A stretch of 64,000 bases of DNA from Arctopsyche grandis (GCF_051622035.1 NC_135358.1:19916001-19980000), one strand, 5' to 3'. Positions 13,546 through 28,603 are shown, counted from the first letter of the stretch. Numbers and translations: made by a program. The notes: a model not told the origin generated them from the sequence alone.

Positions 13546-16302
13546 CAAACGAGTAAATGTGGATATGTAACTTACTCAATATCTAAGCAATTAAATCTGA
13601 AAAATTTAATTAGACCTGTTTTTATCTGGTCTGTAACTTCATTTTATTTACTCGGTAAATAGATGATCAGTATGTTATATAACCGGTCAATGACTGCTTG
13701 ACTATTGTTTGTAAAGTTAATGATTATTTAAATAGTTGCCATTTAATTACACACAACCAAAAGTTTTTCTCGGATAATGATCTAGCATAGATTCTATTGC
13801 AACAACAATTAATCAAAAATATATGTAAATATTATGTACATAATGATTTCGCTGTCCCACAAAAAGAAAATACATTGCAGCTTACTTTGGCTCAATGATT
13901 AACTAAATTGGTAAACTGGAAGTGGTGGTGATGAATTTAACATTCCGCAGAGATATGTATTAGGAAAAATATATACCACAAAGCGTATTTTCTCCCACAA
14001 CATATAAATGTGTCTAAAAGACTGGCATCTATTCTTTACAAAATAGCTCAGTACTGCCAAATTAATCATATATTGTATTAAGTTACACATCGAAAGATTT
14101 CTCTTCAAATTCAAACAAGTTCTCTGTGGGAATACATAAGACCATTTATGGATTACATTGATGGAAGATAACTTGAATCGACGGAGTGTCGTGCTGAGAG
14201 TAAGAGACGAAGAAGTGCAATAGTCTGGCTGCTTAAACAGCGATCGGCGAATGGCTGTAATTGCATCGACAATTGGTGCATGAATTACTGCAACTGAGGA
14301 TGTTGCGCGCACGATCGACCATAATTACTACTAAACTCAGATTGGACTATCGATCGAATCACAGAAATATCTCATCAACATTGTTTACAGGTGCAAATAC
14401 ACAGCGGCACCAATACGAATCGATACCGACAATAAATGGGTTACAGAAATACTTTTGAACGGAACAAAACAGCCTGTTGCTCATCCCCTGTGTTGAGTCC
14501 AAGGTCCCGGGTAAACAAACTGACAAAAAAATCAATATACTCATACGTAACGTTATTATTTGAGAGGAGTTATTGCTTTAGACGGACCCCTATATTTGGA
14601 TCTTTTGAATTTACTATTACATATACTGAGGGGTGTGTCCGGTCGTTAAATTGCTAATAAAATACAAAGTCTCTAAGGACTACTAACAATGTTCAATTAG
14701 AATATTTACACTTATGCATGTAACTTTTGAATATAAAAAGGTCATTCACCGATATATCATAACATTATATTTGCTATATATGTATAAATTAATTAATTAA
14801 TGAGAATTATAAACCATTTACAATTTTAGCTTTCCATATTATGAATTTCCTTTATAGAGTAGGATACTTGAATTTATGTACATAGTTATCTCTAAAGAAT
14901 TCAATATGCAATATAACATTCAGTTAAATTTCAAAAACACATTGTACAATACAGTGTCAAAACCAGGTATAAATTTATAGATAATTCGGTTTGTAAAAAT
15001 TACATATGTATATATATATATATATATATTTGGTTTAAGATATTCATTGATAGATTAGCAATGGTGTAATTTGACCCAATTCTGTATAAGGTTTATATAC
15101 AAACATTTATGGCTAAACCACATGCTATAATTGCTCTTATTTAAAAATACATTGGTACTAAAAGTTAAGACACTCTTAATTACATGTGTAACAGTAACAT
15201 GTATTTAATGAAAAATTATTCAATGAAATAATGCACATATTTTATTACACCTTGACTGCAATGCGAGGCGTAACACATTGCTACCATAGAAATGCTAAAT
15301 TATCAGTTCATCAGTCAAATGATGACCTCGAATGTGTCACTGTACTGATAGGTAGAGACTAGTTTACTATTAGTAAAAAAAAAAAGGTTTTGTTATTGAT
15401 AACTACAAAAATCAAATACAATCAACGAAAGACCAGGTAAATTATGTACTGTTAGTGGTTTTTCTAGAACAAATTTCAAATTACTATAAGTAACCTTTAA
15501 AGTGTTGATATAAAATGATAAGCGATGACGAATGAGCGTCATTTGTGATAAAGCTGACATTAGTATATATTTTCCTTTACGATTGTTTGAAGTGGTTAAC
15601 AGTAATGACGTTAACGTCAAAATTTCATACTAACCCATAATAATGCTCGAGAATACTACGTGTTTAAGGATATATTTTATATATTTAAGGAATCATATGA
15701 AACTTTATAAATTCCATACTAAATGATGTATCAATTTGTAAAAATAATTATGATAATATTAGTATCATGAATTGGATTAGATTAGGTTACATTGGAATAT
15801 GTTGAATACCGATACTAGTAGAACGAGTACTGGAAATATATAAATCTAATCATTGGTGGCTATTTTACAGTAAAAAGTAACAATATACTATTTGATCGAG
15901 CTTATATTATTTTTATCAAACGACCTAAAGGAATTCATAAATATTTATCAGTCAATAGTGAAACCTGAGCTGAATAGAAGCACACTTGTATATCAATTGC
16001 AAAATTTTTCTTGGGATAATTAATTTCGTTCAAATTTTAACCCTCGAGTACTGACACCTCAAAAATCACACCGAAAAGCGATATAGGGTACAAAGTAACC
16101 CCCACTCAAAATTGAGTACAATTCGTTAAAAACGGAGCAAAATAAAAAGTAATAATGAATACAATTCAAATATTTAATATTATCACGCTCTATATATATA
16201 TAATGATTAAAATACATTTTATCGTCATTGAATCAGCTATAAATTGCTTTTCAAAAGCACATATTCGATCAATTAGAAATTGCACATACTACGACTCATC
16301 AG

Positions 16303-16750
16303 AAGTATGTTTTGTTCACATACATTTGGTTTTTTTTTTTTTTTTAATACAATAACCTTCTATGGGTCAAAACAAAATGCAGAACACAAACAGTTCGGTG
16401 TGGAACACAGTTTCTGGCAAAAGTGCAGATCCGAGTGCGTATTTGGCGTTTGAGTTTCCATTTCCATATATTCACAACATTTTGCGTATGCAATTCACTA
16501 TCATTTGAATTTACAAAGCTCTCTTGTTGAACACACAAACGAGTGAAAAACATCAAAAATTGGCGTGGCGCAATTTTTTTTGGATCTTGCCACTGACCGG
16601 GTCTGAACTTTTGCCTAAAATTGGACGTACTCATTAAAAGTATATTCTGTCCACATATATTTGTTTTTTTTTTTTTAATACAATAACCTACTAAGAGTCA
16701 AAACAAAATTCAGGACACAAACAGTTCGGTGCGGGACACGGTTTCTTATG
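16303..16750 (+). repeat. Diverged direct duplication, about 333-bp period
   Basis: About 100 bp at 16303-16400 (poly-T, then aatacaataacctt, gtcaaaacaaaat and cacaaacagttcggt) repeats at 16636-16750 with point changes. The spacer between holds an open minus frame with no recognisable domain. This is a local tandem duplication of non-coding DNA. Confidence 0.6.
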
Positions 16751-17292
16751 CACATGACTGAAGATATATTTCGTATAAGTGGAATCGAGCGACTGAAATG
16801 ATTGTTGACATTTTCCGCAACTTGTGCGCTCGTTCTATAGTTTCAAGTGAGGGGTTGGGTGTGAGGTGTGAGGTGTGAGGTGCAAGGGGGATGAATATTG
16901 CAGAGCACGTTATTAGGCGACGGGTGTTGCGCACACATGCAAAGGTAAATGTCAATCACGCTCATAGAGCACATACATATGCAAGCAGCCGTAATGTCAG
17001 GGTTATGAGTCGTGTATGCGTATGCGTATGGAGTGGTGTGGTACGTCGCGTCCGCGTGCATCGGTGGATGACGAATGTCGGGCGGGGGCGGGTGCGGGGG
17101 CGGGGATGGGGGCGATAAGCGGTCGCTGCGCTACCGATCGCAAGCAGACGTGGGCCTGCGCCCCTCTCCGTATCGAGGGGGCGAACAAGCTGGCACTAGT
17201 GTTGGTAGTGGTGTGGGGGGGGGGGCGGGGCAACGAGAGACAGATACGTGTACGCGTAAAAGTAGAAGTAGAAGTATAAGATGTTGATTTAC

Positions 17293-17327
17293 CCGTCTCC
17301 GACGACGACACACTTGATGGCCTGCAT
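17293..17327 (-). CDS. Rac1: Rac1 GTPase, first coding exon (partial gene)
   Basis: The 35-nt exon encodes MQAIKCVVVGDG, the amino terminus of Rac-type Rho GTPases up to the start of the P-loop (GDGAVGKT). It ends GG before a GTAAAT donor at 17292-17291, so the glycine codon is split in phase 2. From memory, vertebrate RAC1 has a first coding exon of the same 35 nt and phase. Rac binds GTP at the membrane and controls actin assembly, phagocytosis and dorsal closure. The second residues MQA rather than MQT point to Rac, not Cdc42. The exon lies in a GC-rich, CpG-rich block, as expected of a housekeeping promoter. No later exon was found in the 17.3 kb downstream on this strand, so intron 1 exceeds 17 kb or the rest lies elsewhere. 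Confidence 0.82.
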
Positions 17328-17700
17328 GACGATGAGAGGGTTGAAGAGTGGGTGTGGGTGTGGGTGGCGGCGAACCACCGGTGTCGAGTTCCGAGTCCCG
17401 AGCCAAACGTCACAGTTCAGAGACGGGAGTTGACGCGCCGAAACTAGTCGACGATGACACCGACACTGAGCGACACTCTACGGCCGACCAACGAGCGGCA
17501 ACTGAACGGCGAACGACGAACGACGAACAGCGATCGGCGATCGGCGAACGGCAAAGCACGAACCCGCCGAATAGTCAATTTCTACTATACCGACGACGAC
17601 GACACGCCCCGCGCCGGTGGCCCGTCCGCCCGCCCGCCCGTCCGCCCGCCCGCCAACGCACACTGCACTTAACACTGCCAAATACGACCACTACCTAAGC
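17328..17700 (-). promoter_or_regulatory. GC-rich Rac1 promoter and 5'UTR block
   Basis: Immediately upstream (in gene orientation) of the Rac1 start codon the DNA is CpG-rich and contains short repeats such as cgacgaacgacgaac and runs of cccgcccgtccgcc. The GC-rich zone extends into the start of the intron (16840-17290), where tgaggtgtgaggtg and gcgggggcggg runs occur. The overlapping open frames on both strands are by-products of the low stop-codon density. A MITE sits at the far edge (17725). Confidence 0.55.
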
Positions 17701-17716
17701 CAATCGATGTTGTCTT

Positions 17717-17936
17717 ATGTATTCGGTAATTGGACTATTCGTCACATTGGGGTGGTCACAAAGACAATTTTTGCCATGAAAATCGCGAATACACAATATT
17801 TGGCACTCAAGTTCTCGTTACTATGTTAGTTATCGTTAGTATGGTGGACTTTTCGGCTGCCAGATGTTCCGTTATAGAGATTTTAGTGACTTTGTGACGA
17901 GTAATTTGTGACCAGTAATCACCGAACCATGTATTC
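17717..17936 (+). mobile_element. hAT-type MITE (family M), copy 1
   Basis: A 204-bp element (17725-17928) starts ggtaattggactattcg and ends aatcaccgaacc, flanked by the 8-bp duplication atgtattc (17717-17724 and 17929-17936). An 8-bp duplication is typical of hAT elements. It is closely similar to the copy at 43589-43807, and diverged copies lie at 40850 and 60421. No coding capacity. It sits at the outer edge of the Rac1 promoter. Confidence 0.75.
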
Positions 17937-18040
17937 TAACGTGAGAGCATGAGAGATAGAGTATCCACTGCCTTCGTGCATTCGTGGGTGAACAATAGAT
18001 GCCCCGGATTAAGGTAATGGGGCTCAGTAAGTGCCTGAAC

Positions 18041-19048
18041 AAAGTATGGAGGATGAACGAATGAGACGACTGGCATGTTAATGCACGTGTTTATTATATG
18101 ACAGCTGAAGACAGAGTGAGTAGTAGCTCTCCGAACCCAGCATCAGCGATACCAAAATTACAAAGAAACAAATTTTACAATAGAAAAAAAAATTATTGTT
18201 ACACAAAGAAAGAGAAAAAAATTATTGAGTGGGGAGAAAAAAATTGTTGACGTGGGTCATCCGCTGTGTAGGTGTACCACCCTGAATGGTCGGTAGATTC
18301 GAGGGCGGTGACGTCGCGAGCAGGACGGTGGCTGGTCCGATAGTCGCGCCGATGCGATGCTGCGGCGGCGCCGCTCTTCCGAGGCTGATGTCGGTTGGTG
18401 GGGCGGCGGGGGCGGCAGGGGCATCGATGTGGTTGATGATACTCCGAGCTGGACTGTGAGTCGTTGTGGCTCGTGGAGGTGTTGTAGCGCTACCGCCCGT
18501 CTCGGCGTGACGACGCTCGTGGGGACGGACGGGGCCTTGATGATGATGATGGTGCTGAGGTGGTGTGTGATGTGGTGCTGGATGACCGTTCTATGTGTAC
18601 TGGATCGCGCATGACTCCACATCCAGCTGTCAAGATCGTCGTCTCATTCGCTCCCCCATTTTTTTAAGCACCTGTCATCGACGTTGTGGCTGGACGTCGG
18701 TAGGTAGGTAGGTAGGTAGGTAGCCGTGTCTGCTCGTTTATTGTCACCCGCGGGCCGCGGCGTGCTGTGTTGATGGCGATGGGGGCGCGGCGGGTAGCTT
18801 CCCCGCCTGGCTCGGCGAGGCAGGGATGAGCGGCATGTTGAAATTGATCGAGGCTGCGTGGCTCGATGTCGGGGGTCACCAGTATGGGGGATGAACGAAT
18901 GAGACGACTGGCATGTTAATGCACGTGTTTATTATATGACAGCTGAAGACAGAGTGAGTAGTAGCTCTCCGAACCCAGCCGAGTTGGTTCCCACTCGCAG
19001 GAAGGCAACCGAACTCGGCCATGTCGTATAAGCGAGCCGCCACAAAAG
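18041..19048 (-). mobile_element. Short LTR retrotransposon (TRIM-like), minus copy
   Basis: A 1000-bp element (18045-19044) flanked by aaag on both sides (18041-18044 and 19045-19048). The 5' LTR (minus) is 18883-19044, 162 bp, followed by ctggtgacccccgac, a likely primer-binding region. The internal part has a short gag-like frame (about 18664-18879, with gtag tetranucleotide repeats) and no protease, RT or integrase. The 3' LTR (18045 to about 18143) has lost its first part: internal sequence joins LTR sequence at a shared gctgg, suggesting a microhomology deletion. The same element lies in the opposite orientation at 19979. Confidence 0.8.
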
Positions 19049-19129
19049 GATTCGCTGAAGTTTTCACAGACCTGGGTGAGTGTGTGCGTAAAAACTTAAA
19101 AATTAACTCGCCAGGGTAGACCTTTAAGT

Positions 19130-19555
19130 GCCCGTAGGCATATAGTACAACTTAAATGATCTCATCAGGTCACTGCGACACATATCCAGGAAAGTCATTA
19201 ACGCATGGCACACGCTCGTCTCGTAAAAAGGTCGACACGTGTTTCTATACACGTGTCTTGGAAACAAAGGAAGAACACACTGAACCCATAAAAACCACGA
19301 ACTACGTCCAGGCGTATGAACCCATAAAACCACGCTCGCAGCATAACTATGTCAGCGCGAGTACCAAGAACAAAAGATGTGCACACGACACACTTCAACC
19401 CAAAACGTTTATAAAACAACGCAGCAGCCTCCACCGGCAGAGTGAGCCTCTGGAGTTCATACGGATCACTTCTCCGAAGAAACCTCTTCGTACATACAAT
19501 AACCATTGTACCAAATTGAACGAAAATAAACGATCTGTCTGATGATCGGCTTTCG
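19130..19555 (+). mobile_element. Diverged LTR fragment, family L, copy 1
   Basis: Shares blocks with 21610-21960: catcaggtcactgcgacac, gacacgtgt palindromes, a tataaaa-type promoter box near 19411, gagtgagcctctgg, ctccgaag and a terminal aaataaacgat polyadenylation block. TATA box followed by poly-A signal is the layout of an LTR. No coding region is attached. Called a solo or broken LTR. Confidence 0.5.
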
Positions 19556-19879
19556 TGGCCTTACGACCCACGATTTGGCCGATATATTTTTGTGCTGGCT
19601 ACCCTGACAGCCAACACAAATTGACAGTTCTCGACTACGGTTTGGCGCGTAAACACCCCGGTGTTTACGGGGCCCACCTCGCCACCGAAATCACCAGCTA
19701 GACGCTGGTGAGGGTTGTGACGATACTTGGAGACCAGCTCCAGTATCCGTCCGGTGTGCACCAGAGGAAGCCTGGTCTGTCTTCGTCCAGAAGGCAGACA
19801 ACTGAGCTACGCGTGGCTAACCTCAAAAGGCACGCGTGGTTACTTTGTTTACTCCCCCCCCTGTCACCCCTGCTTGATC

Positions 19880-21083
<1,204 letters not shown>

Positions 21084-21175
<92 letters not shown>
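21084..21175. repeat. (TA)n microsatellite, right part
   Basis: Continuation of the (TA)n tract split by the LTR element at 19979-21083. The long alternating YI/IY open frames here are translation of the repeat, not genes. Confidence 0.9.
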
Positions 21176-21179
<4 letters not shown>

Positions 21180-21600
21180 CAGTCACCATACAAACAGAAT
21201 TACAAACTGTTTTCATTATTATACAATTTCCTCCCTTTTTCCACATCACGCATCCCACGCACATTACGAAGGAGAAAGGGACATAGCAGAGCAGCCGACA
21301 TCAGCAGAGACCAGACCACCGACGACGAAGGAAGGCACCTTGAGGAAACCAGCCCCGCCCAAGCTTACCACTAGCTATCTCACAAAACCGATTTCGGGGG
21401 TGCTCTCGAGTTGACCGCCGACTACTAAATTGGCGATCTTACATGCCTAAACAATAGACATGTAGGAATCTAGCACAAGTTGTGCTATTACGAATAAAAA
21501 CTAGTGATCTCATCATCGATCCTGTACAAATATGCATAACTCAAGGGCAACGTCCCCTTCGACCATTCCAGAAGAAAGAGTTCTTCGCTCGATCGTAAAA
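21176..21600. repeat. Unassigned repeat-like sequence
   Basis: Moderately GC-rich DNA between the (TA)n tract and an LTR fragment. It contains a short inverted repeat around agcacaagttgtgct (21470-21485) and an aataaa. I see no gene. It may be part of the same LTR family as 21610-21960. Confidence 0.3.
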
Positions 21601-21604
21601 CGAA

Positions 21605-21960
21605 CGAAACCCAACAGTGATGTCATCAGGCAACCGCGACACATGTCTGAAAAGTCATTTACGCGTGGCACATGCCCGCATTCTCAAACGAACGACGTCC
21701 TGGCGCTGACCCCATAGCTATTAAGCACGTGCCTCGAAAATAGGTCAACACGTGTCCCAAGACACGTGTCCTGGAAACGAAGACAAAGCATCTGCACCCG
21801 GCACGTGTCAAGCCAGAACGTATATAAAGCGACGCATCAGCTCCCAACACCAGAGTGAACCTCTGGTGTTGGCTCGCTTCTATCTCATTTCTCCGAAGCT
21901 CAACCTCTTCCTACATACAATAACCATTGTAACAATCGAACAAAAATAAACGATCCTTTT
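21605..21960 (+). mobile_element. Diverged LTR fragment, family L, copy 2
   Basis: Homologous to 19130-19555, with gatgtcatcaggcaaccgcg, a paired acacgtgtc, gtatataaagcgacgc (TATA-like) and a final aaataaacgatcc. It has an LTR layout without internal genes. The adjoining sequence (about 22050-22206) belongs to a different LTR family. Confidence 0.5.
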
Positions 21961-22049
21961 ACAAACTACACAACATGTGTTTCGTTAGGACGGTATACGG
22001 TCAACATACCTTCCCTGCCTTACAGACACATTGATGAATCGGGGAAGAT

Positions 22050-22206
22050 GTGCTGTGCAACTTGTCCTTTATAAGGAGGTTAACACGGTACATCAGATTA
22101 TTCTGGAATGAACGGTGGTTACGTGTGGACCTCTTGAATCGTTGAATAAATGCTGTGAAGCGACTTTGGCCTTTCATTTGGATCCTGAACACACCCCTAC
22201 GTAACA
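22050..22206 (+). mobile_element. Diverged solo LTR end, family of the 34 kb element
   Basis: The stretch ending ccctacgtaaca shares ataaatgctgtgaa, cgac, ttggccttt, ttggatcct and the terminus with the LTRs at 34033 and 36967, with many differences. No internal region follows, so it is an old solo LTR or fragment. Confidence 0.55.
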
Positions 22207-22509
22207 GTATTTACTATTAAATCTGACCGATCAACTACATACTACCTATGATATATCTTGTAACTTTTGTGCCTTCGATGGTGCTCTTTTTTACTACTAA
22301 TTGATAATAGACTATGTGTTTCAATGCACGGTGTGCTCTCAGACGCAGTAAAGCGAGACTTAAGTACTTCGTTTTATCGATAATCACTATTTACATCTTT
22401 ATGTATATCAGTATCGAAACAAAATCTCTGTCATAAATTCTATCCTATCCTCCTAAAACATGCTAAATGCAAAAGTAAGAAAAAATATCATGGACAAGCC
22501 GATAAATTT

Positions 22510-22715
22510 TTTCGATTCAGAGTTTTATCCATGACTTGATGTTCGGGAACCAAGAGAGTCTCTTTCTCCCAAGCCACCGTTCGCCTTTTTCTTTTCCTTC
22601 TATTATTGCCTAGAAGGCGATACTTGGGGCTACGAATAACGTGGCCAAAATATTCCATTTTTCAGCGTTTTACCGTGTCAAGAAGTTCTCTCTTTTTTAT
22701 GAAGCAGCTGGACAA
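22510..22715 (-). pseudogene. Decayed LINE reverse-transcriptase tail
   Basis: The minus strand reads, with stops and shifts, as the conserved C-terminal tail seen in many insect LINE polyproteins (a KRRK..YFGHV-type block, then GKR/GR repeats): KMEYFGHVIRSPKYRLL is readable. No upstream RT domain is attached, so this is a 5'-truncated, inactive copy. Confidence 0.5.
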
Positions 22716-23362
22716 CAGTTCCGTTCTTAGCATATTCCTCCTGTGAGATTTTTAACACAAGAGAGCTATGTTCAAAACAACCAGAGTACAGTTAACTCGC
22801 TAAATAGCATTTTCTAAAAGATAACGTGCTCGAAACCCAAAAATAACAACCAAAAAGCTGTATTATAAAAATTGTCAATCTAACATATTTTTCTATATTT
22901 ATAACTCGGACATTTCACATTTATTTTTAACATCGATATAGAATATATAGTTAAATCCTTCTATATACATTTTTCGACCTAAAAACTGAAATACAGCGGG
23001 AGGAATTTGAGACGCTCGGAGGGTTGAAAATGCGGGGAAAGAGAATTCTGCAAAAAGCGTCAACCAACGACTATTAGAGCCAATCCAGTTTTTTGTGACT
23101 TTTGAACTGTTTTCATGGTAACTTTTTGGTGAGTGAATGCGCATCTATATTCATTATATATCTATGATTTAAAAAAAATTAAACTTTATTTCTTCAGCTG
23201 GCAAAAGCAAATGTTGTCACCCTGTTCACTATTGTCGACGACTCAGTTGTTGCACGGTTGACGTTTGTTTTTATTTAAATTCGTTGAAATATTATTGTAA
23301 TTAAATTTTTATTTTGTTACAGGCTTCTAATTTCACATGAAACGTTTCAAATATAAAACATA

Positions 23363-23610
23363 ATGGTGGAAAAAAAATAGACATAGATTTGATAAAAATT
23401 GAACAGAGGATATTTGATGACGTTAAGAACGAAATCGCTTCGATTGAAAATCAGAAAAAAACAGTAGAGCTCGAAGTAGACGACGAAGACTACAATTTTT
23501 TTCAAACTCTACTGCCTTTTGTCAAACAATTAGATTTACGTAAAAAATTAAAATTACGCATTCAGATTCAAAACGCTGTGTGTCATGCCGTAAAAAAAGT
23601 TGACCGGTGA
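23363..23610 (+). CDS. Small BESS-domain protein, possible 1-bp frameshift
   Basis: The open frame to the TGA at 23608-23610 encodes a BESS motif: EDYNFFQTLLPFVKQLDLR then KKLKLRIQIQNAV. BESS mediates protein contacts in insect MADF-BESS chromatin factors. No MADF domain is seen. The frame has no ATG of its own. An ATG at 23363 (MVEKK) reads into TAG after a run of eight A (23370-23377); one more A would join it to the BESS frame as a protein of about 82 residues. A good acceptor (ttttgttacag) ends at 23322, consistent with a 5'UTR intron, and aataaa lies at 23683. It could be a real small gene with a homopolymer error, a recent pseudogene, or the last exon of a larger gene. Confidence 0.6.
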
Positions 23611-24110
23611 CGATCCATGACAATAATTTGAGCTTTTTAAATTGAAATGTTTGTTCTTTTTTGTAAAATTAAATACTGATTCAATAAATATGAAAACAAA
23701 CACCGAGTTATATCTACATAAGTTTAGTATAAATATCTATGTGTAGAAGTATATTTTTTTATCAGCCAAAATAAACGAAAAACTAAATTATTATTTAAAA
23801 GGATTTCAAACCAAATTTTAGTCTGGTAAATAAATTTTTAAGCTGCAGTAATACATATGTACATACGTATTTTTAATGACAAATTAGAATTTTTTGTATT
23901 ACTGCTATTTGAATGATTTATACAGAGTGGTCATGCATATATTTAGCCATAGTGACGACTTGGAGCTAATCTGTAGTCACTATGGCGAAATTGTATCAAA
24001 TAAATATATGTACTATATATTTCTTTTGAGTTTTATCTTATTCAAACTCATTGGATTTTGGTACGTCTTCCTAATTCAAGGTAAAATTTAACGTACATTT
24101 GTCATGCAAC

Positions 24111-24566
24111 CTTATATTTTTTTTTATTTTATTTTATTGTCACAATCAATACACACTCGCCATTACAGATTTGCTCCAATGCGACGGGTGTACGTTAATG
24201 AAATACATAAACAATCAGAAATCAGAAATACAGTAATACATACATATAGAATCAGAATATATAGAATATAACAATTAATCAGAAATAATAATCATAGTGA
24301 CATCTATGGATTTCAGATTACTGTGTATAATTAATACAAATTATACACAGGCAGATTTTTGTGACAACAGGATTAGATTTTTTAATACCAATTTTCAGGA
24401 ACCGTTTCAGCAATGATCAGATAAAATTGGCAAACTCTGATAGAGAAACGATCGATTTGGAGTCACAAAACCCCCAAATCTAACCAGCAGTGGCGAGGAC
24501 ACGAACCTATGACCTCAGTGATGCTAAATATATACGCTATCACTAAGCCAAACTGCTGGCTTATAT
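24111..24566 (-). mobile_element. tRNA-derived SINE (family S), copy 1
   Basis: A 442-bp element (24118-24559) flanked by cttatat on both sides (24111-24117 and 24560-24566). On the minus strand the head reads tggcttagtgatagcg (A box) and ggttcgtgtcc (B box), i.e. a tRNA-like pol III promoter, followed by a body shared with the copies at 26508 and 44672 and an AT-rich 3' tail. It has no protein. It lies between the BESS gene and NDUFS8. Confidence 0.78.
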
Positions 24567-24932
24567 GAAATCCATTTAAAAAGAAAATTTACTACAAATA
24601 TCCCTACTATCTAATTATATTGTAATTGTCATGTCAGCTAAGACGAACAAGTTTTCAATGCTTTTGTAAAACATTCACCAAATAATTTCAACACTTCCTA
24701 ACGAAGTCACTGAATATACACATTTGTGATGTGTGTAAAAGTAAATAAATGTTGCAAACCATAATATAAGACATTTTATTTACATCAACTAAAAATTAAA
24801 AATTTAACAGGAAACATTGTTATTTTATATACAAAATTAGTGAAACAATTACTAAATAATTTAAGAGAATTTATTTAAACGACCATACTTACATTCTACT
24901 AAGAAAGTTATGTTACAACAAAATTAACCACA

Positions 24933-27161
<2,229 letters not shown>

Positions 27162-27390
27162 GATACACAGCGACGGTCGACGAGTGACACCCGACACTGA
27201 CAGCCGATTGCGATTTGCTACTCGTGCTCCTAACACACTACTTCACGACCAGCTTCGTTTTTGCAATTCTATTCGTGGCTGAACTCTTATGACTTTTATC
27301 ATTCTTTTTAAAATTTTAATTAATACGATTTTATTTTTACGTAATATTTACTAGTAAAATAAAGTTAGCAAAAATATTTAAAATTTTCCT
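27162..27390 (-). promoter_or_regulatory. NDUFS8 upstream region
   Basis: The 230 bp between the NDUFS8 start codon and the piggyBac element at 27391 must hold the promoter and 5'UTR, if the first exon call is right. It is GC-richer near the start and turns AT-rich. I see no clear TATA box. Confidence 0.4.
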
Positions 27391-28357
27391 TTAACCCTTT
27401 GGCTGCTACGAGGTTTTTCAATGTCCAAGCGAAAAATGCTAACATTTGTAATTATTTTGAAAAAAAATAAATATAATATTTTTTTTTACATACTTACTTC
27501 GCCGAACACTCGTAATTTTTATAATACTTTATATACGTTTTTAAGAAGCAGTCGTGGACTCGTGCTCTCTCTTTCTGTCTTGCTTTTACATGCGTGCGTG
27601 CGAAAGAGATACCTACATATATACACTAAATAAGTTTTGACGATTTTTTTCCGACGCTTTATTCTTTTCAATAATCTATTTTTAGATATCGATGTATCCT
27701 TACAACATGCGATATATTCGAAACAGGTAGCGGTCTTTCTCTCTTTCTTTCTTGGTTTTAATTGTGTACGTGTGAGCGAGACACACAAGGATGCGAAGTT
27801 TCTAATAATCAAATAATTTTTCAACATGTATCATAAACATTTTGTATGCATTTCAGTTGCATTTGATTGATTGCATGAATTCGTGACGTCTCGTGACCTA
27901 TATAATTGAAAGCGGATTTCTATTGTTTTTTGCCATTTATTTTAACTCTGCAAAATGATATCGGACAGTGAAAGTGATGAAAGCGAAATAATAGCTCCTC
28001 GCCGAGGAACTCGACAAATCAGCAGCTCTACTGATTCTGAAAATGAATTTATCGACAATAATCAATTCCCAAGTAATAACTCCTTATATGACATTGACAA
28101 CGAACCCGAAATTAACTTTGATGATGAACCCGAAATTGAAGAGCTTTTATTTAAAAAATTGATAAATATTTATAAAGCTTGGTTGAAAAATAAATATAAA
28201 TACGTATATAAAAAAAATGTTTCGTGCCACTGATGCGCTGGTGGCTCAAAGAAAGTATTGAAATACGACAATTAATGACGTCAACAACGATCGTCGTAGC
28301 AATCTTCGCCGATTTCAAAACAACGATTTATCGTTGTTGTAGCAGTCAAAGGGTTAA
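27391..28357 (+). mobile_element. piggyBac-type element, deleted, TTAA-flanked
   Basis: A 959-bp element (27395-28353) with inverted ends ccctttggctgctac and the complement of ccctttgactgctac, each next to TTAA (27391-27394 and 28354-28357). TTAA duplication and CCC ends are hallmarks of piggyBac. Inside, 27955-28233 encodes an acidic start (MISDSESDESEIIAPR) like the N-terminus of piggyBac transposases, then stops. The DDD catalytic core is missing, so this is an internally deleted, non-autonomous copy. It lies 230 bp upstream of the NDUFS8 start. Confidence 0.85.
27955..28233 (+). pseudogene. piggyBac transposase N-terminal remnant
   Basis: A 92-codon frame with an acidic, serine-rich head (SDSESDESEII, SSSTDSENEFID, EINFDDEPEIEELL), typical of the disordered N-terminus of piggyBac transposases, followed by a lysine- and tyrosine-rich end of no known domain. 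There is no catalytic DDD region and no Cys-rich C-terminus. It sits in the TTAA-flanked element, so it is taken as a remnant rather than a host gene. Confidence 0.6.
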
Positions 28358-28491
28358 ATTGCCTAAAATAACAATTGATGTTAAAATTTATTTAATAAAA
28401 AATATCCGATGGCCGTCACCACATTGAAAGTCGAAAAATCGAAATCTTTATTCTTGTTCGTTTACCATGCATACATATGAAGAGCGGGTAG

Positions 28492-28530
28492 TATTAGTAG
28501 TAGTACAGTAGTAGTAGTAGTAGTAGTAGT

Positions 28531-28562
<32 letters not shown>

Positions 28563-28603
28563 TGTAGTAGTAGTGTAGTAGTTGTAGTAGTAGTAGTTGT
28601 AGT
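28492..28603. repeat. (TAG)n microsatellite, left part
   Basis: Imperfect (gta)n with gttgta interruptions. It resumes at 30585 beyond the hAT-type element. The two halves were one tract before insertion. Confidence 0.9.

Larger units (their letters stand above)
1..17292 (-). other. Presumed Rac1 intron 1, mostly non-coding
   Basis: The Rac1 first coding exon ends at 17293 with a GT donor on the minus strand, and I found no second exon (the AVGKTCLLISY region) before base 1, so this stretch is probably intronic. It is AT-rich with many acatatgta-type simple repeats. Apart from the MITEs, SINE and hairpin listed separately I see no gene. The open frames here (for example 10974-11408 on minus, 144 codons) match no family I know and have no splice or motif support. 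A separate nested gene cannot be excluded. Confidence 0.5.

Noticed and set aside
16843-17698. Many overlapping open frames on both strands
   Set aside because: GC-rich promoter DNA with few stop codons; only the 35-nt Rac1 exon has family support.
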